Of a DNA stretch of 45,295 bases, positions 16,101-25,507 are shown in pieces. Position 1 is the stretch's first letter. Each line of letters starts with the position of its first letter. This DNA is from Bacteroidota bacterium (GTDB taxonomy: Bacteria > Bacteroidota > Bacteroidia > Bacteroidales > M50B96), in assembly GCA_024762835.1 (NCBI GenBank), contig JANTGP010000005.1, positions 1 through 45,295 on the forward strand, written 5' to 3'. The translations under genes and the position numbers were made by a program. The notes under the pieces are model-generated. The model was given only the letters and a program-made list of their open reading frames with translations, had not been told where the DNA came from and did no database searches.

Positions 16101-17507
16101 TGTTCTTTTATTTAGTATTCCATAAAATTGATTCTCAAAATTTTCACTTGGCATTAAAGCAGGCGAAAGAATTATTTTCCCGTAAGGATCAATTAAATAA
16201 AAGCTCGGGTATTTTTTTACTCTATAATCTATGATAACATCTTTTCTGTTTTTGTAACTAAGTAATGTCCAATTGTAGTTATTCGCTTTCATAAAACTAG
16301 AAAAGCTCTCAAATGATGTGTCAATTGAGATTGATATAAACTCCATTTTTTTATTAAACTTTGAATACAGCTTTTGCATTATCTCAAACTCATCTTTACA
16401 TGCCGTGCTTTTATATGTACAAAAGTTTAAATAAACATACTTACCTCTGAAATCCTTAAGATTAACCATTATTGAATCAGCATCTACAAGATTAAGTGGG
16501 GGAGCTGTACTTCCCTTTGCCAGCCAATTTTCTTTTGCTTTTATATTGCTGATAATTAATTTGTGTTGATTAATATTTGTTTTAGAAGATAAAGAATCCA
16601 GAATAATATCCAGAGCCTCATAAAAATAATTATCAGAATAGTAAGCATCATACAATCCTTTAATAATAATCAAGTCTACAAGGCTATCACCCATTTCGGG
16701 AAATTCAACAGAAACAAAAGACCTTAAGGCTGTGATGCTTCTTTGTTTATTAATGATATTAACAGGATTTGTTCTATGTTTACCAAAAGGGAATACATCA
16801 AAAAACTTGTCAAATACTTGATTAAACAACATCATATATGCTTCGTGATTATATTGTATGCTTTGATGTGCAAAGTACTTATTAATAAGTTTACCGGGAT
16901 TAGTATATTGAATAAGATACTCGAGTTTACCAAGTTGGTATTTTTTATAATTGACGAAGTATGAGCTCTCAATAGAAGAGTATTTTTTGTTGAGAAATGT
17001 AATAAAACTATCAATTTTGCTTTTACGCAATCTCCTAAATACTATTTCCCGCTCATGTTGTGAAATAAATTTCTCAATATCAATCTGCAATTCCTTAATA
17101 TTATTTGTAAGATTTTGTTCTGAAGTATCTTTAATCTGCAAAAATATTTCTCTGCTCTTAAAATAAGGATTTATTAAATCGGTAAAGCTTTTGTCTTGCT
17201 TTGGGGGTAAAATAACTTCGTATTTTTTGCCTAATTCGGCATACAAAAATGCTTTATAAACACCTAGTTGGGTAAATAAAGGAACATCTTGGCCTGCATT
17301 AATATTTATGGAAAAATTGCCTGTATCCGAGACCTTACATTTAGCTATGTCAGTCACCGTATGTGTGATAAAGTCAGAATAAGTTTTAAAAACAATCTCT
17401 GAATTTGAATATTCGGGAGCCGAGCCAAATACCAAAATATTACCTGCATTGATAAGAGAAAGTTTAAAAATGATTATTAAAACTAAAGTTATTTTCTTGA
17501 ACTTCAT
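16098..17507 (-). CDS. Exported thioredoxin-fold (TlpA-like) protein with an incomplete CxxC site
   Basis: This 469-residue protein has a signal peptide (ITLVLIIIFKLSLINAG), an N-terminal region of the kind found in Bacteroidetes TlpA-type proteins (SAPEYSNSEIVFKTYSDF, beta-rich), a long helical middle and a C-terminal thioredoxin/AhpC-like fold from about residue 330 (KGSTAPPLNLVD, then LKDFRGKYVYLNF, later YPSFYLIDPYGKI with the cis-Pro). At the active-site position where the family has WCxxC the sequence is CTYKSTACKDEF. The first Cys of the CxxC pair is replaced by Ser (STAC), so classic disulphide exchange is unlikely unless the earlier Cys takes part. It may be a binding or non-redox member. 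It probably forms an operon with the LRR gene. Confidence 0.8.
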   Translation of the reverse strand: MKFKKITLVLIIIFKLSLINAGNILVFGSAPEYSNSEIVFKTYSDFITHTVTDIAKCKVSDTGNFSININAGQDVPLFTQLGVYKAFLYAELGKKYEVILPPKQDKSFTDLINPYFKSREIFLQIKDTSEQNLTNNIKELQIDIEKFISQHEREIVFRRLRKSKIDSFITFLNKKYSSIESSYFVNYKKYQLGKLEYLIQYTNPGKLINKYFAHQSIQYNHEAYMMLFNQVFDKFFDVFPFGKHRTNPVNIINKQRSITALRSFVSVEFPEMGDSLVDLIIIKGLYDAYYSDNYFYEALDIILDSLSSKTNINQHKLIISNIKAKENWLAKGSTAPPLNLVDADSIMVNLKDFRGKYVYLNFCTYKSTACKDEFEIMQKLYSKFNKKMEFISISIDTSFESFSSFMKANNYNWTLLSYKNRKDVIIDYRVKKYPSFYLIDPYGKIILSPALMPSENFENQFYGILNKRT

Positions 17508-17661
17508 AATAGCACAAAATTATAATATTGTCATTAATAATGCCGGATAGATACCTATAAAAATAACTATAAGCACAACAAATCAAAAGCAATCATTATT
17601 ACCAATTACATTAAAGAACGAAATCTTTTTAAAAAATTATAATAATTTACATGATAAAACT

Positions 17662-17669
17662 TACATTTG
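17662..17669 (+). promoter_or_regulatory. Candidate -7 promoter element of nadB
   Basis: TACATTTG fits TAnnTTTG, 39 bases before the nadB ATG at 17709. This makes a TTG start at 17691 unlikely, because it would sit almost at the transcription start. Confidence 0.42.
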
Positions 17670-17708
17670 CCGAAACCTTTATAGAAGATTTTGAGTCTTA
17701 TACACAGT

Positions 17709-19277
17709 ATGGATAGAAAAGTTGATTTCTTAGTAATTGGATCCGGCATTGCAGGTTTAAGTTTTGCACTTAAAGTAGCAGAACACGGCAGCGTTTGTAT
17801 TATTAGTAAAACAAGCCTTGATGAAACAAATACCCGCTATGCTCAAGGAGGAATAGCAGCCGTTACTTATTTGCCCGATTCATATAACAAACACATCAAC
17901 GATACGCTTATTGCAGGAGCAGGTTTATGCGACCGCAAAGTTGTGGAGATGGTGGTTAAAAAAGGACCTGAACAAATAAAAGAGCTTATAAAATGGGGTA
18001 CTTCTTTTGATAAAAAACCAAACGGCGATTACGATTTGGCAAAAGAAGGAGGACATTCCGAACAACGTATCTTACATCATAAAGACAATACCGGTTTTGA
18101 AATTCAGCGTGCCCTTACAAAAAAAATTATTAGTCATAAAAATATTATTACCCTCGAAAAACATTTTGCAATCGACCTGATTACTCAACATCATTTAGGT
18201 GAAGAGATGAACAGACACAAGGGAGGAATCGAATGCTACGGGGTATACTCTCTTAACCTAAAAACCAATGCAATAGATACTATTCTTGCAAAAAACACTT
18301 TTGTAGCTACAGGAGGAGCAGGAAATATTTATCAAACAACTACCAATCCGCCAATTGCTACCGGCGATGGTATTGCAATGGTTTACAGAGCCAAAGGAGT
18401 AGTAGAGAATATGGAATTTGTTCAATTTCATCCGACAGCCTTATATAATCCGGGCGAAAGACCATCTTTTTTAATAACTGAAGCCTTACGTGGTTTCGGT
18501 GCAATTCTTCGTACAGTCAAAGGGAAAGAGTTCATGCATAAGTACGATAAACGTGGGTCTTTGGCTCCCAGGGATATTGTTGCCAGGGCAATCGACCAGG
18601 AAATGAAACTATCAGGTAGCGATTTTGTTTATCTTGATGCACGCAGCTTAGATGAAAAAGATGTTGAAACCCATTTCCCTAATATTAAAGAGAAATGCCT
18701 AAGTCTTGGTATTGATATTAGTGCAGACTTAATTCCTGTTGTGCCGGCTGCTCATTATTTTTGTGGTGGAATAAAGGTTGATCTCACGGGACACAGCTCA
18801 ATTAAATATTTATATGCTGCCGGCGAATGCTCATGTACAGGGCTTCATGGTGCAAACAGATTGGCAAGTAATTCATTAGTTGAAGCATTGGTTTATGCAA
18901 ACGAAGCAGCTAAAGCTTCAATTAAAAATATTTCTGAAATCAAAGAATTTATAGATATTCCACAATGGAATTTTGAGGGTACGTCTCACCCCGAAGAAAT
19001 GGTTCTCATAACACAAAATATCAAAGAGCTACAACAAATCATGAGTAATTATGTTGGTATAGTACGGTCTAATCTCAGATTAAAAAGAGCTCTTGACAGA
19101 TTAGAGATTATTTATAACGAAACAGAAGAGCTTTATAAGAAATCTACTGTTTCGCAAAAAATATGTGAATTAAGAAATGCAATTAACGTAGCATATCTTG
19201 TAATAAAGATGGCTGCAAGAAGAAAAGAAAGTAAAGGATTACATTATACGATTGATTATCCCGAAAAGCTTTCTTAG
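17709..19277 (+). CDS. nadB: L-aspartate oxidase
   Basis: NadB oxidises L-aspartate to iminoaspartate, the first step of de novo NAD synthesis. The ATG at 17709 gives 522 residues beginning MDRKVDFLVIGSGIAGLSFA, the FAD-binding dinucleotide motif. Further family segments are NTRYAQGGIAAV, EGGHSEQRILHHKDNTG, the active-site region FVQFHPTALYNPGERPSFLI, LRGFGAIL, PRDIVARAID and the C-terminal GLHGANRLASNSLVEALVYA. The length is normal. nadA/nadC are not adjacent. The C10 protease gene begins only 13 bases after the stop, an unusual neighbour. Confidence 0.96.
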   Translation: MDRKVDFLVIGSGIAGLSFALKVAEHGSVCIISKTSLDETNTRYAQGGIAAVTYLPDSYNKHINDTLIAGAGLCDRKVVEMVVKKGPEQIKELIKWGTSFDKKPNGDYDLAKEGGHSEQRILHHKDNTGFEIQRALTKKIISHKNIITLEKHFAIDLITQHHLGEEMNRHKGGIECYGVYSLNLKTNAIDTILAKNTFVATGGAGNIYQTTTNPPIATGDGIAMVYRAKGVVENMEFVQFHPTALYNPGERPSFLITEALRGFGAILRTVKGKEFMHKYDKRGSLAPRDIVARAIDQEMKLSGSDFVYLDARSLDEKDVETHFPNIKEKCLSLGIDISADLIPVVPAAHYFCGGIKVDLTGHSSIKYLYAAGECSCTGLHGANRLASNSLVEALVYANEAAKASIKNISEIKEFIDIPQWNFEGTSHPEEMVLITQNIKELQQIMSNYVGIVRSNLRLKRALDRLEIIYNETEELYKKSTVSQKICELRNAINVAYLVIKMAARRKESKGLHYTIDYPEKLS

Positions 19278-19290
19278 TATATTCGAAAAT

Positions 19291-21390
19291 ATGAAAAACA
19301 AATACTTTAAAATCACAAGCTTATTATTAGGTTTTATCATAATAGCTAATTTTACTTTTGCCAAAAAAGTTACAATTAAGAAAGCAAGTCTGGTTGCCAA
19401 GAATTTTTATTACCAAAAATCCGGAGTATCAGTAAAAACATCTTACAATAAATTAAGCATCAATCTCTCGTATGTTGGTACTGATATGCTTGACACCACT
19501 TATTATGTGTTTTCGGATAATGTAAATAAAGGCTTTATAATTGTTTCTGCAGATGATAAGGTAAAACCTGTTCTTGCTTATTCTAATGAAGAAACATTTA
19601 ACAAAAACGATATTCCACCATCATGTAAATATTTTATCGATGGTTTTAGCGAACAAATTGCTTATGCTAAAAGAATAAACTACAGAGCAACAGAAGAAAC
19701 AAATAAGGATTGGGTTAAATATTCAGCCAATAACTTTAAAGATATAAGTGCAACAGAAGTACCAACAGCACCTCTCTTATTGACAAATTGGAATCAGGGC
19801 TTTCCTTATAACGAGTCTTGTCCGGTTGATAATGCCGGTCCGGGAGGTCACGCACTTGTTGGATGCGTAGCAATATCCATGAGCCAGATAATGAAATACT
19901 ATAATTATCCGGAACAAGGCTCCGGCTTTCATTCATATGGCTCGTCGGGATACGGAACACAATCGGCTAATTTTGGCAATACTCATTACGAATTCTCAAA
20001 TATGCCTTTTGTTGCTACAGAAAGCAATTCTGATTTATCAATGTTCTTATATCACTGCGGAGTAGGTGCCGAGATGCATTATGGAGTGGAAGGTTCAGGT
20101 GCATCAACAAATACAGCTCTGCACGCAATGCAAAATTACTTTAACTTTTCGTCAAATTGGGATTTTGACCTGCGTAGCTGGCACTCTGATTCTCAATGGC
20201 TGAATATTATAAAAAACGAAGTCGACCATTTGCGTCCAATGATTTATGTTGGCTATGACGGTCAGTCGGGTCATGCATGGAATTGTGACGGATACCAAAA
20301 TGATTTGGTTCATATGAACTGGGGCTGGGGAGGTTCGGCAAACGGTTATTTTAATGTAAGCAATTTATTAGCCGGAGGTTATAACTTTAGCTCAGGGCAA
20401 AAACTAGCTTATCATTTATATCCGGGTGGCAACTATCCATCGTATTGCAATTCTGTTAGTGACATTTATGGTGTTGAAGGTAATTTTAATGATGGAAGCG
20501 GACCTGAGAATTATCAAGATAACAGCAACTGCTTTTGGACAATATTGCCGGAATGCGGACAAAATATATATTTGTCTTTTGATTATTTTGATGTAAAATC
20601 CGGAGACACTTTAATAATATATGACGGAACAACTTTAAGCGACCCCATTCTGGCTAAGCTGTCAAACGAAATGGAATTACCCGCAGATTTATTTAGTGAT
20701 AAGGGTGGTGTATTATTAAACTTTGTAACAAACAGCTCAGAAACAGGTGGTGGATGGACAATAAGTTATTCGGTTGATTTTTGTAAAGGAGAAAAATATT
20801 TAACAGAGCCTAACGGTACTCTTACAGACGGTAGCGGTAACTGCGACTATAAAGATGCAAGCCTTTGCAGGTGGACTATTAACCCTGCCGGAGCTCTTTC
20901 AATTAGTTTGGACTTTTCTGAATTTGATCTATCACCCGGGATTGATAATGTGAAGATTTATAAAGATGAAATAAGTTCTGATAATTTGGTCGAGAAATTT
21001 AATTTCTTAAACCCGCCACAGCCTCTGACAATTAACTCTGACAAGGTGGTTGTTTATTTCTTTTCCGATTCTGAAAACCATTCTGGAGGCTGGTCTTTGG
21101 TTTACAGCTCATATCTTGACCCAAACGAAATTAACAATATCAAATCAATAGACAATATTAACTTATGGCCAAATCCGGCAAAAAACACCCTATATGTTTC
21201 TTTTGACTCAGACTTTAATAAACCTACTAAAGTTATTTTAATTAACACTTTAGGCGAAGTTGTTTACAATAATATTGTAGAAGATAATAATAAAATGCAA
21301 ATCGATATTAAATCTTTCCCGCAAGGAATTTACTTTGTTAAATTAACTTCAGGAAATAGTTTAATATCAAAAATGTTTGTAAAAAGATAA
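19291..21390 (+). CDS. Secreted C10-family (streptopain-like) cysteine protease with two CUB domains and T9SS sorting domain
   Basis: The product is 699 residues from the ATG at 19291; an upstream ATG at 19252 lies inside nadB and would disrupt the signal peptide. Parts in order: signal peptide (1-24), Spi/C10 propeptide (about 28-130, FIIVSADDKVKPVLAYS), catalytic domain with GHALVGCVAISMSQIMKYY (Cys192), GQSGHAWNCDGY (His328) and NWGWGGSANGYF, two CUB-like beta domains (about 386-500 and 502-612, each with paired cysteines and GGGWTISYS or GGWSLVYS), and a type A T9SS C-terminal domain (LWPNPAKNTLYV... to ...KMFVKR). It should be exported through the outer membrane by T9SS and activated by removal of the propeptide. 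All catalytic residues are present. It likely cleaves extracellular proteins; the CUB domains may direct it. Confidence 0.93.
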   Translation: MKNKYFKITSLLLGFIIIANFTFAKKVTIKKASLVAKNFYYQKSGVSVKTSYNKLSINLSYVGTDMLDTTYYVFSDNVNKGFIIVSADDKVKPVLAYSNEETFNKNDIPPSCKYFIDGFSEQIAYAKRINYRATEETNKDWVKYSANNFKDISATEVPTAPLLLTNWNQGFPYNESCPVDNAGPGGHALVGCVAISMSQIMKYYNYPEQGSGFHSYGSSGYGTQSANFGNTHYEFSNMPFVATESNSDLSMFLYHCGVGAEMHYGVEGSGASTNTALHAMQNYFNFSSNWDFDLRSWHSDSQWLNIIKNEVDHLRPMIYVGYDGQSGHAWNCDGYQNDLVHMNWGWGGSANGYFNVSNLLAGGYNFSSGQKLAYHLYPGGNYPSYCNSVSDIYGVEGNFNDGSGPENYQDNSNCFWTILPECGQNIYLSFDYFDVKSGDTLIIYDGTTLSDPILAKLSNEMELPADLFSDKGGVLLNFVTNSSETGGGWTISYSVDFCKGEKYLTEPNGTLTDGSGNCDYKDASLCRWTINPAGALSISLDFSEFDLSPGIDNVKIYKDEISSDNLVEKFNFLNPPQPLTINSDKVVVYFFSDSENHSGGWSLVYSSYLDPNEINNIKSIDNINLWPNPAKNTLYVSFDSDFNKPTKVILINTLGEVVYNNIVEDNNKMQIDIKSFPQGIYFVKLTSGNSLISKMFVKR

Positions 21391-21444
21391 GCAACTTTAT
21401 TAAAGATAGGCTCTGAAAATCTCACACACTAAAAATAAAATGAA

Positions 21445-21481
21445 GGTAAAACTTTAAAGTATACTTACTCAAAGTTTTACC
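21445..21481. terminator. Bidirectional hairpin between convergent genes
   Basis: A perfect 11-bp stem GGTAAAACTTT (21445-21455) / AAAGTTTTACC (21471-21481) with a 15-base loop lies between the convergent protease and SprB-repeat genes. A T-run at 21491-21496 follows on the plus strand. Confidence 0.6.
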
Positions 21482-21519
21482 CTCATCAATCTTTTTTATA
21501 TAAAAGGTAAAAATAGTAG

Positions 21520-23604
21520 TTATTGAATCACTATCTTCTTTAATATGACATTGTTGTCAATAAATACCCTTGCATAATAAACACCTGGTGCATATTTACT
21601 AAAAGAAAACTCCTGATTGATTGAGTTTTGGTCTTCAAATAACAGTCTTCCGGTTGCATCAGATAATTCAATCTTATATGGTTCTTCAATAGGCATACTG
21701 AAACTTAAAGTAAAGTTACCTTTATTGGGATTTGGGAAAATTGTAATTTCAATATTATCATTTGTCAATAAACTAATATCACCGGCAAAACTAAGTTTAT
21801 CTTTACTGAACTTGTTATCACCCTCAATCCAGTTGTCAATATTAAAAGAACTCTCTATTCCATCATGCCAGAGTACAAAATCTAAAATATCGTTATAATC
21901 TGCACCATCTTTAGTGTCTGTTGTTTCGTCATTCCCAAACACAGGAATTACCATAACATCGTCATTATAAACTGTACTCCCAACAAGCATGTTATCAGCA
22001 TAAACAGCAACTTCATCACCTTTTTCTATTACATTATTCCAAGCTTCTACCGGAATAATTATAGTATGATTATTGCCCGTATTTATATGTTGAACAAAAT
22101 GCTTAGGAACTAATAATTCTTCGTTGTAAGGAACAGCTTTAGAACCACCCGGAATAGAATCAGGATAGTAAAGAATTACGTTATTTCCGGCTAATATCTT
22201 TATTTTGTAGCCATCACCCGGATACATATCCTGGATGGTATTTATTGGTGGCCCGGATGGAGGATTTGGAATATAAACATTTCCATTCTTATCTTTCACA
22301 ATTTCAATTGCAGTATCAATACTTGCAAGCATTGTTTCAATTGGATAAACATCACGGTGGAGGTAACCAAAAATATTCCATCCTTCGTTTAGTTCAATTC
22401 CTGCATCAGGATCGACTTTAACTCCATTTACATATAAAACGAAACTACTTTTTAATCCGCCCGAATTGTTCATCTTAAGCTCATACCCCTCACCTATTTC
22501 CAATGAGCCAATAAGGTTTAAATCCCATGGTGGATAATACAATAAGCCCATTTCATTTTTCATGATGATAATATCTTGTTGCAAATCAAAGAATACGATT
22601 TCAACATCCGGCTCAAAAGGATTAATAAAAGTTGAAATAATGCTCCATCCGGAGGCCAGATTAAGCTCTTGGTCAGAATATCCATGAATTGATTGTATAC
22701 CGCTTATTCCATTTGTTTCGTATGATCCCTCATTAGGAAATAAGATTGTATTATATACCACATCGGCTTCTAAAAGCTCTTGTCTTGAGGCATCCCACAT
22801 TTTCCAAATAAAGTTTTCGCCATTATTAAAACCGTCTATCTCCGGTGTTGTTGGGTCATTACCAAAAGCAGAAACTACAGTTGTTGCACCAGTCCATATT
22901 ATATAACCGCCATTTTTTAAAGTTCCTAGCGAGTCATAAAAAACACCAATATAGTCTCCTTGTTCAATTGGCTCTCCATTAACTAAAACATCAGCAGAGT
23001 CGGGAATAAATATGGTATGGTTCTCGTTTGTAATAATAAATTCCCAATTAGGCCCCGGACCAAACCAGTTATAATTTGAAGTTGCAGTACATCCATTTGC
23101 ATCAGTAACTGTAACCGAATAAGTATCGGCCGTAGTAACAGAAATTGATTGAGCGGTTTCTCCATTCGACCATAAATAAGTATATGGCAATACACCTCCA
23201 CCGGCTATTGCTTTAAGCGAATCAAAAGCCTGTTGAATAATTACAGTATTTAATGGTATAGGACCACTTATTGTTATATCAGCTGTTGCCGTTTGCAGTA
23301 AAGCGTCAGTAACAGTAACGGAATAGTTCCCCTGACCTAAACCGGAAAGTTCCTGAGATGTTGCACCATTACTCCATTCAAATGAATATGGTGATAAACC
23401 TCCAACAACATCAATAATTACCTCTGCATCCGATGATTGAGAACAGCTCAAGGGATAACCGTTATAATCAGACAAAATAAATATTTCTACTGAAGTGATT
23501 GGATCTGAACTTGCCTTTTTTAAACCTGAATTGTTAGCTAATACACTTATATATAAAACACTAAGCAATATACTAAATGTTGTTTTGATTGATAAATTTT
23601 TCAT
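21520..23604 (-). CDS. T9SS-exported SprB-repeat protein
   Basis: This 694-residue exported protein has a signal peptide (about 1-24), then two SprB-type repeats (about 43-175) with the pattern GGLSPYSFEWSNGATSQEL...GNYSVTVTDA. A long middle region of two similar beta-domain pairs follows (NHTIFIPDSADVLVNGEPI and, later, NNHTIIIPVEAW, each followed by FGNDxTTxxxDGxN), with LASGWSIISTFINP and LNEGWNIFGYLHRD segments between. It ends in a type A T9SS sorting domain (ITIFPNPNKGNFTLSFS... to ...ILKKIVIQ). It is probably a surface or secreted adhesin-like protein. The repeated SDYNGYPLSC segment resembles the repeats of the large adhesin at 42399-45295. Convergent with the protease gene. Confidence 0.88.
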   Translation of the reverse strand: MKNLSIKTTFSILLSVLYISVLANNSGLKKASSDPITSVEIFILSDYNGYPLSCSQSSDAEVIIDVVGGLSPYSFEWSNGATSQELSGLGQGNYSVTVTDALLQTATADITISGPIPLNTVIIQQAFDSLKAIAGGGVLPYTYLWSNGETAQSISVTTADTYSVTVTDANGCTATSNYNWFGPGPNWEFIITNENHTIFIPDSADVLVNGEPIEQGDYIGVFYDSLGTLKNGGYIIWTGATTVVSAFGNDPTTPEIDGFNNGENFIWKMWDASRQELLEADVVYNTILFPNEGSYETNGISGIQSIHGYSDQELNLASGWSIISTFINPFEPDVEIVFFDLQQDIIIMKNEMGLLYYPPWDLNLIGSLEIGEGYELKMNNSGGLKSSFVLYVNGVKVDPDAGIELNEGWNIFGYLHRDVYPIETMLASIDTAIEIVKDKNGNVYIPNPPSGPPINTIQDMYPGDGYKIKILAGNNVILYYPDSIPGGSKAVPYNEELLVPKHFVQHINTGNNHTIIIPVEAWNNVIEKGDEVAVYADNMLVGSTVYNDDVMVIPVFGNDETTDTKDGADYNDILDFVLWHDGIESSFNIDNWIEGDNKFSKDKLSFAGDISLLTNDNIEITIFPNPNKGNFTLSFSMPIEEPYKIELSDATGRLLFEDQNSINQEFSFSKYAPGVYYARVFIDNNVILKKIVIQ

Positions 23605-24110
23605 ATCGTTGATATATTATAAGAATAACTATTCCATTTTTAATATTAAGCAATTAATATGTATCTAAAATTGATTAAAGGTAACTAAATAATCCTACTA
23701 AAAACAAATTATATTTAATAACAATTTGCTTTGTTTATTCACCATATTCATTTTACATTTATTTTTCTCAAGAGAATTAATGTCTACTCAATAGTAATTT
23801 ATGCAATTCTTATTCTTTGGCAAACAATGTTTATCCAAAAGAAGACACAAAGTTGCAAAAAAAGTTGCAAAAAGAAATTATTAATAATAAAATGCCGGTA
23901 ATATGATTTAAACATATAAATAATAATTATGATTATACGGTATGATTTAATGACTTACACATTATTTTTTCTACAGAAAAAATAATAATATGTTGCCTAA
24001 TTTTTAATAAAGACTTATTAGAAAATTCTTTATAATTTTACCAAAATAAGATTTTTTACAAATTTAGGTTACCTTTAGGCAATTTATTATACAAACCAAT
24101 ACAAAAACAG
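23605..24110. other. Intergenic region upstream of the sigma/CHAT module, with inverted repeats
   Basis: These 506 very AT-rich bases lie between the divergent SprB-repeat gene and the sigma gene. They contain a perfect 12-bp inverted repeat with a 2-base spacer (ATTATTTTTTCT-AC-AGAAAAAATAAT, 23961-23986), a pair of inverted 8-mers TTGCCTAA (23993-24000) and TTAGGCAA (24075-24082), and tandem AAAGTTGCAAAA copies near 23850-23875. No classic TAnnTTTG element was found before the sigma gene (TACCTTTA near 24070 is one mismatch away), which would suit control by an alternative sigma factor. Confidence 0.5.
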
Positions 24111-24722
24111 ATGCTTAATATAATTTTTACTGATAAAAAGATTATTGAAGACATCCGCTCTGACAACGTCAAGCAAAGAGATAATGCATTAAAATATCTT
24201 TACGAAAGACATTATCAAATGGCCTTAAACATTGTCAGGCGAAAAGGAGGAACAGAATATGAAGCAGAGGATGTATATCAGGAGTCAATTATTGCGTTGT
24301 ACGAAGCTATTAGAGGAAATAAGTTTAGGGGCGAATCAAAGATTAGCACATGGCTTCACTCAACCATATTTAATCAATGGTCGCTTGCTACACGAAAAAG
24401 TAAAAAACAAAAGACAAATAATATAGAAGATTACTCAAAAGAAATTAGTACAGAGGATGATTCTTACAAGCATGATGAGACAGAATTGTTAAAGGTAATA
24501 TGGGAAATATTAGAAAATATTGGAACAACATGTAAACAAGTATTACTTGATTATTATTACCATAAAATGACAATGAAAGATATAAAAGAGAAGATGGGTT
24601 TTAAAAACGAACAGGTTGCAAAAAATAAAAAGTATAGATGTAAAGAGAAATTTGATACTTATATAAAAGGAAAAAAAGGTTTACAACAATATTTAAATAA
24701 GTTGTATTATGATAGATATTAG
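24111..24722 (+). CDS. ECF-type RNA polymerase sigma factor
   Basis: The 203-residue product has sigma region 2 (about 35-100: EAEDVYQESIIALYEAIRG, then FRGESKISTWLHSTIFNQW) and a region 4 helix-turn-helix (about 140-180: LLDYYYHKMTMKDIKEKMGF, NEQVAKNKKYRCKEKF). There is no region 1 or 3, so it is an ECF-like group IV factor, of the variety in which region 4 resembles the CHAT/TPR-associated Bacteroidetes factors. It overlaps the next gene by 14 bases, as expected for a sigma/anti-sigma pair made together. Confidence 0.9.
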   Translation: MLNIIFTDKKIIEDIRSDNVKQRDNALKYLYERHYQMALNIVRRKGGTEYEAEDVYQESIIALYEAIRGNKFRGESKISTWLHSTIFNQWSLATRKSKKQKTNNIEDYSKEISTEDDSYKHDETELLKVIWEILENIGTTCKQVLLDYYYHKMTMKDIKEKMGFKNEQVAKNKKYRCKEKFDTYIKGKKGLQQYLNKLYYDRY

Positions 24723-25506
24723 AAATACAGATAACATAGAGGCCTACATAGATAATAATTTAGAAGGCAAAGAACTGGAAGAATTTGAAATGCTTTTGGA
24801 ACAAGATGAAGAATTTGCAGAAATTGTTTCAAATATAAAAGCAGGCATTGTGGCTATTGAGGTAATTGGCCATAACGAAATGAAAAAGAAAATAAAAAAA
24901 ATACATCGCAATATGAAGCAACGGAATAATACTAAGATTCCATATTTGTTAAAGATTGCTGCTATTTTTGTTGGAATTGCTTCTATTGCCATTTTATCAT
25001 GGTACTCTTTTTCGGCAAAACATAATTACAATAATTTATTTGCCGATAATTTTGAACCTTATACAAATCTACTTACAATTAAAGGTGAAACTCAGGCTTA
25101 TAACGAACAATCATTAATTAATAATGCAATGTATCAATACGATTTACATGATTATACAAAAGCTAATGAATCATTTAAAAAACTTTTAACATACAAAAAG
25201 GATAATGACACAGTATTATTTTATTATGGTATAAGTAAGTTGGGAGCCGGAGAAGTTGACGATGCAATTGTATTATTAAACAGGTTACTTGAAAAAGAAA
25301 ATAGCTTGTTTTCAAGATTCGGTCATGTAAAATGGTATTTAGCCCTGGCATATTTAAATGATGCCGGCGAACTTCAAAAAGCAGGAAAACCGGAAAAAGA
25401 AATCAACGAAAAATTATCAAAAAGCAAAAAACTACTTAAAGAAATTGTTGCAGATAATGATGATTTTGCAGATGATGCTCGCAAAATATTAAAGAAATTA
25501 AATTAA
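24709..25506 (+). CDS. Membrane protein with anti-sigma-like N-terminus and TPR-like C-terminus
   Basis: The product has 265 residues. Residues 1-75 are acidic then basic (YIDNNLEGKELEEFEMLL, KKKIKKIHRNMKQRNN) and look like the cytoplasmic sigma-binding segment of Bacteroidetes anti-sigma proteins, without a zinc-binding motif. One membrane helix (about 79-100) follows. The C-terminal half (about 125-262) is helical with at least two TPR-like repeats (YDLHDYTKANESFKKLL, LLFYYGISKLGAGEVDDAI). By the positive-inside rule the TPR part is periplasmic. The 14-base overlap with the sigma gene supports a sigma/anti-sigma pair. Its TPR part could bind or be cleaved by the convergent CHAT protein; that is a hypothesis. 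Confidence 0.72.
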   Translation: MIDIRNTDNIEAYIDNNLEGKELEEFEMLLEQDEEFAEIVSNIKAGIVAIEVIGHNEMKKKIKKIHRNMKQRNNTKIPYLLKIAAIFVGIASIAILSWYSFSAKHNYNNLFADNFEPYTNLLTIKGETQAYNEQSLINNAMYQYDLHDYTKANESFKKLLTYKKDNDTVLFYYGISKLGAGEVDDAIVLLNRLLEKENSLFSRFGHVKWYLALAYLNDAGELQKAGKPEKEINEKLSKSKKLLKEIVADNDDFADDARKILKKLN

Positions 25507-25507
25507 T

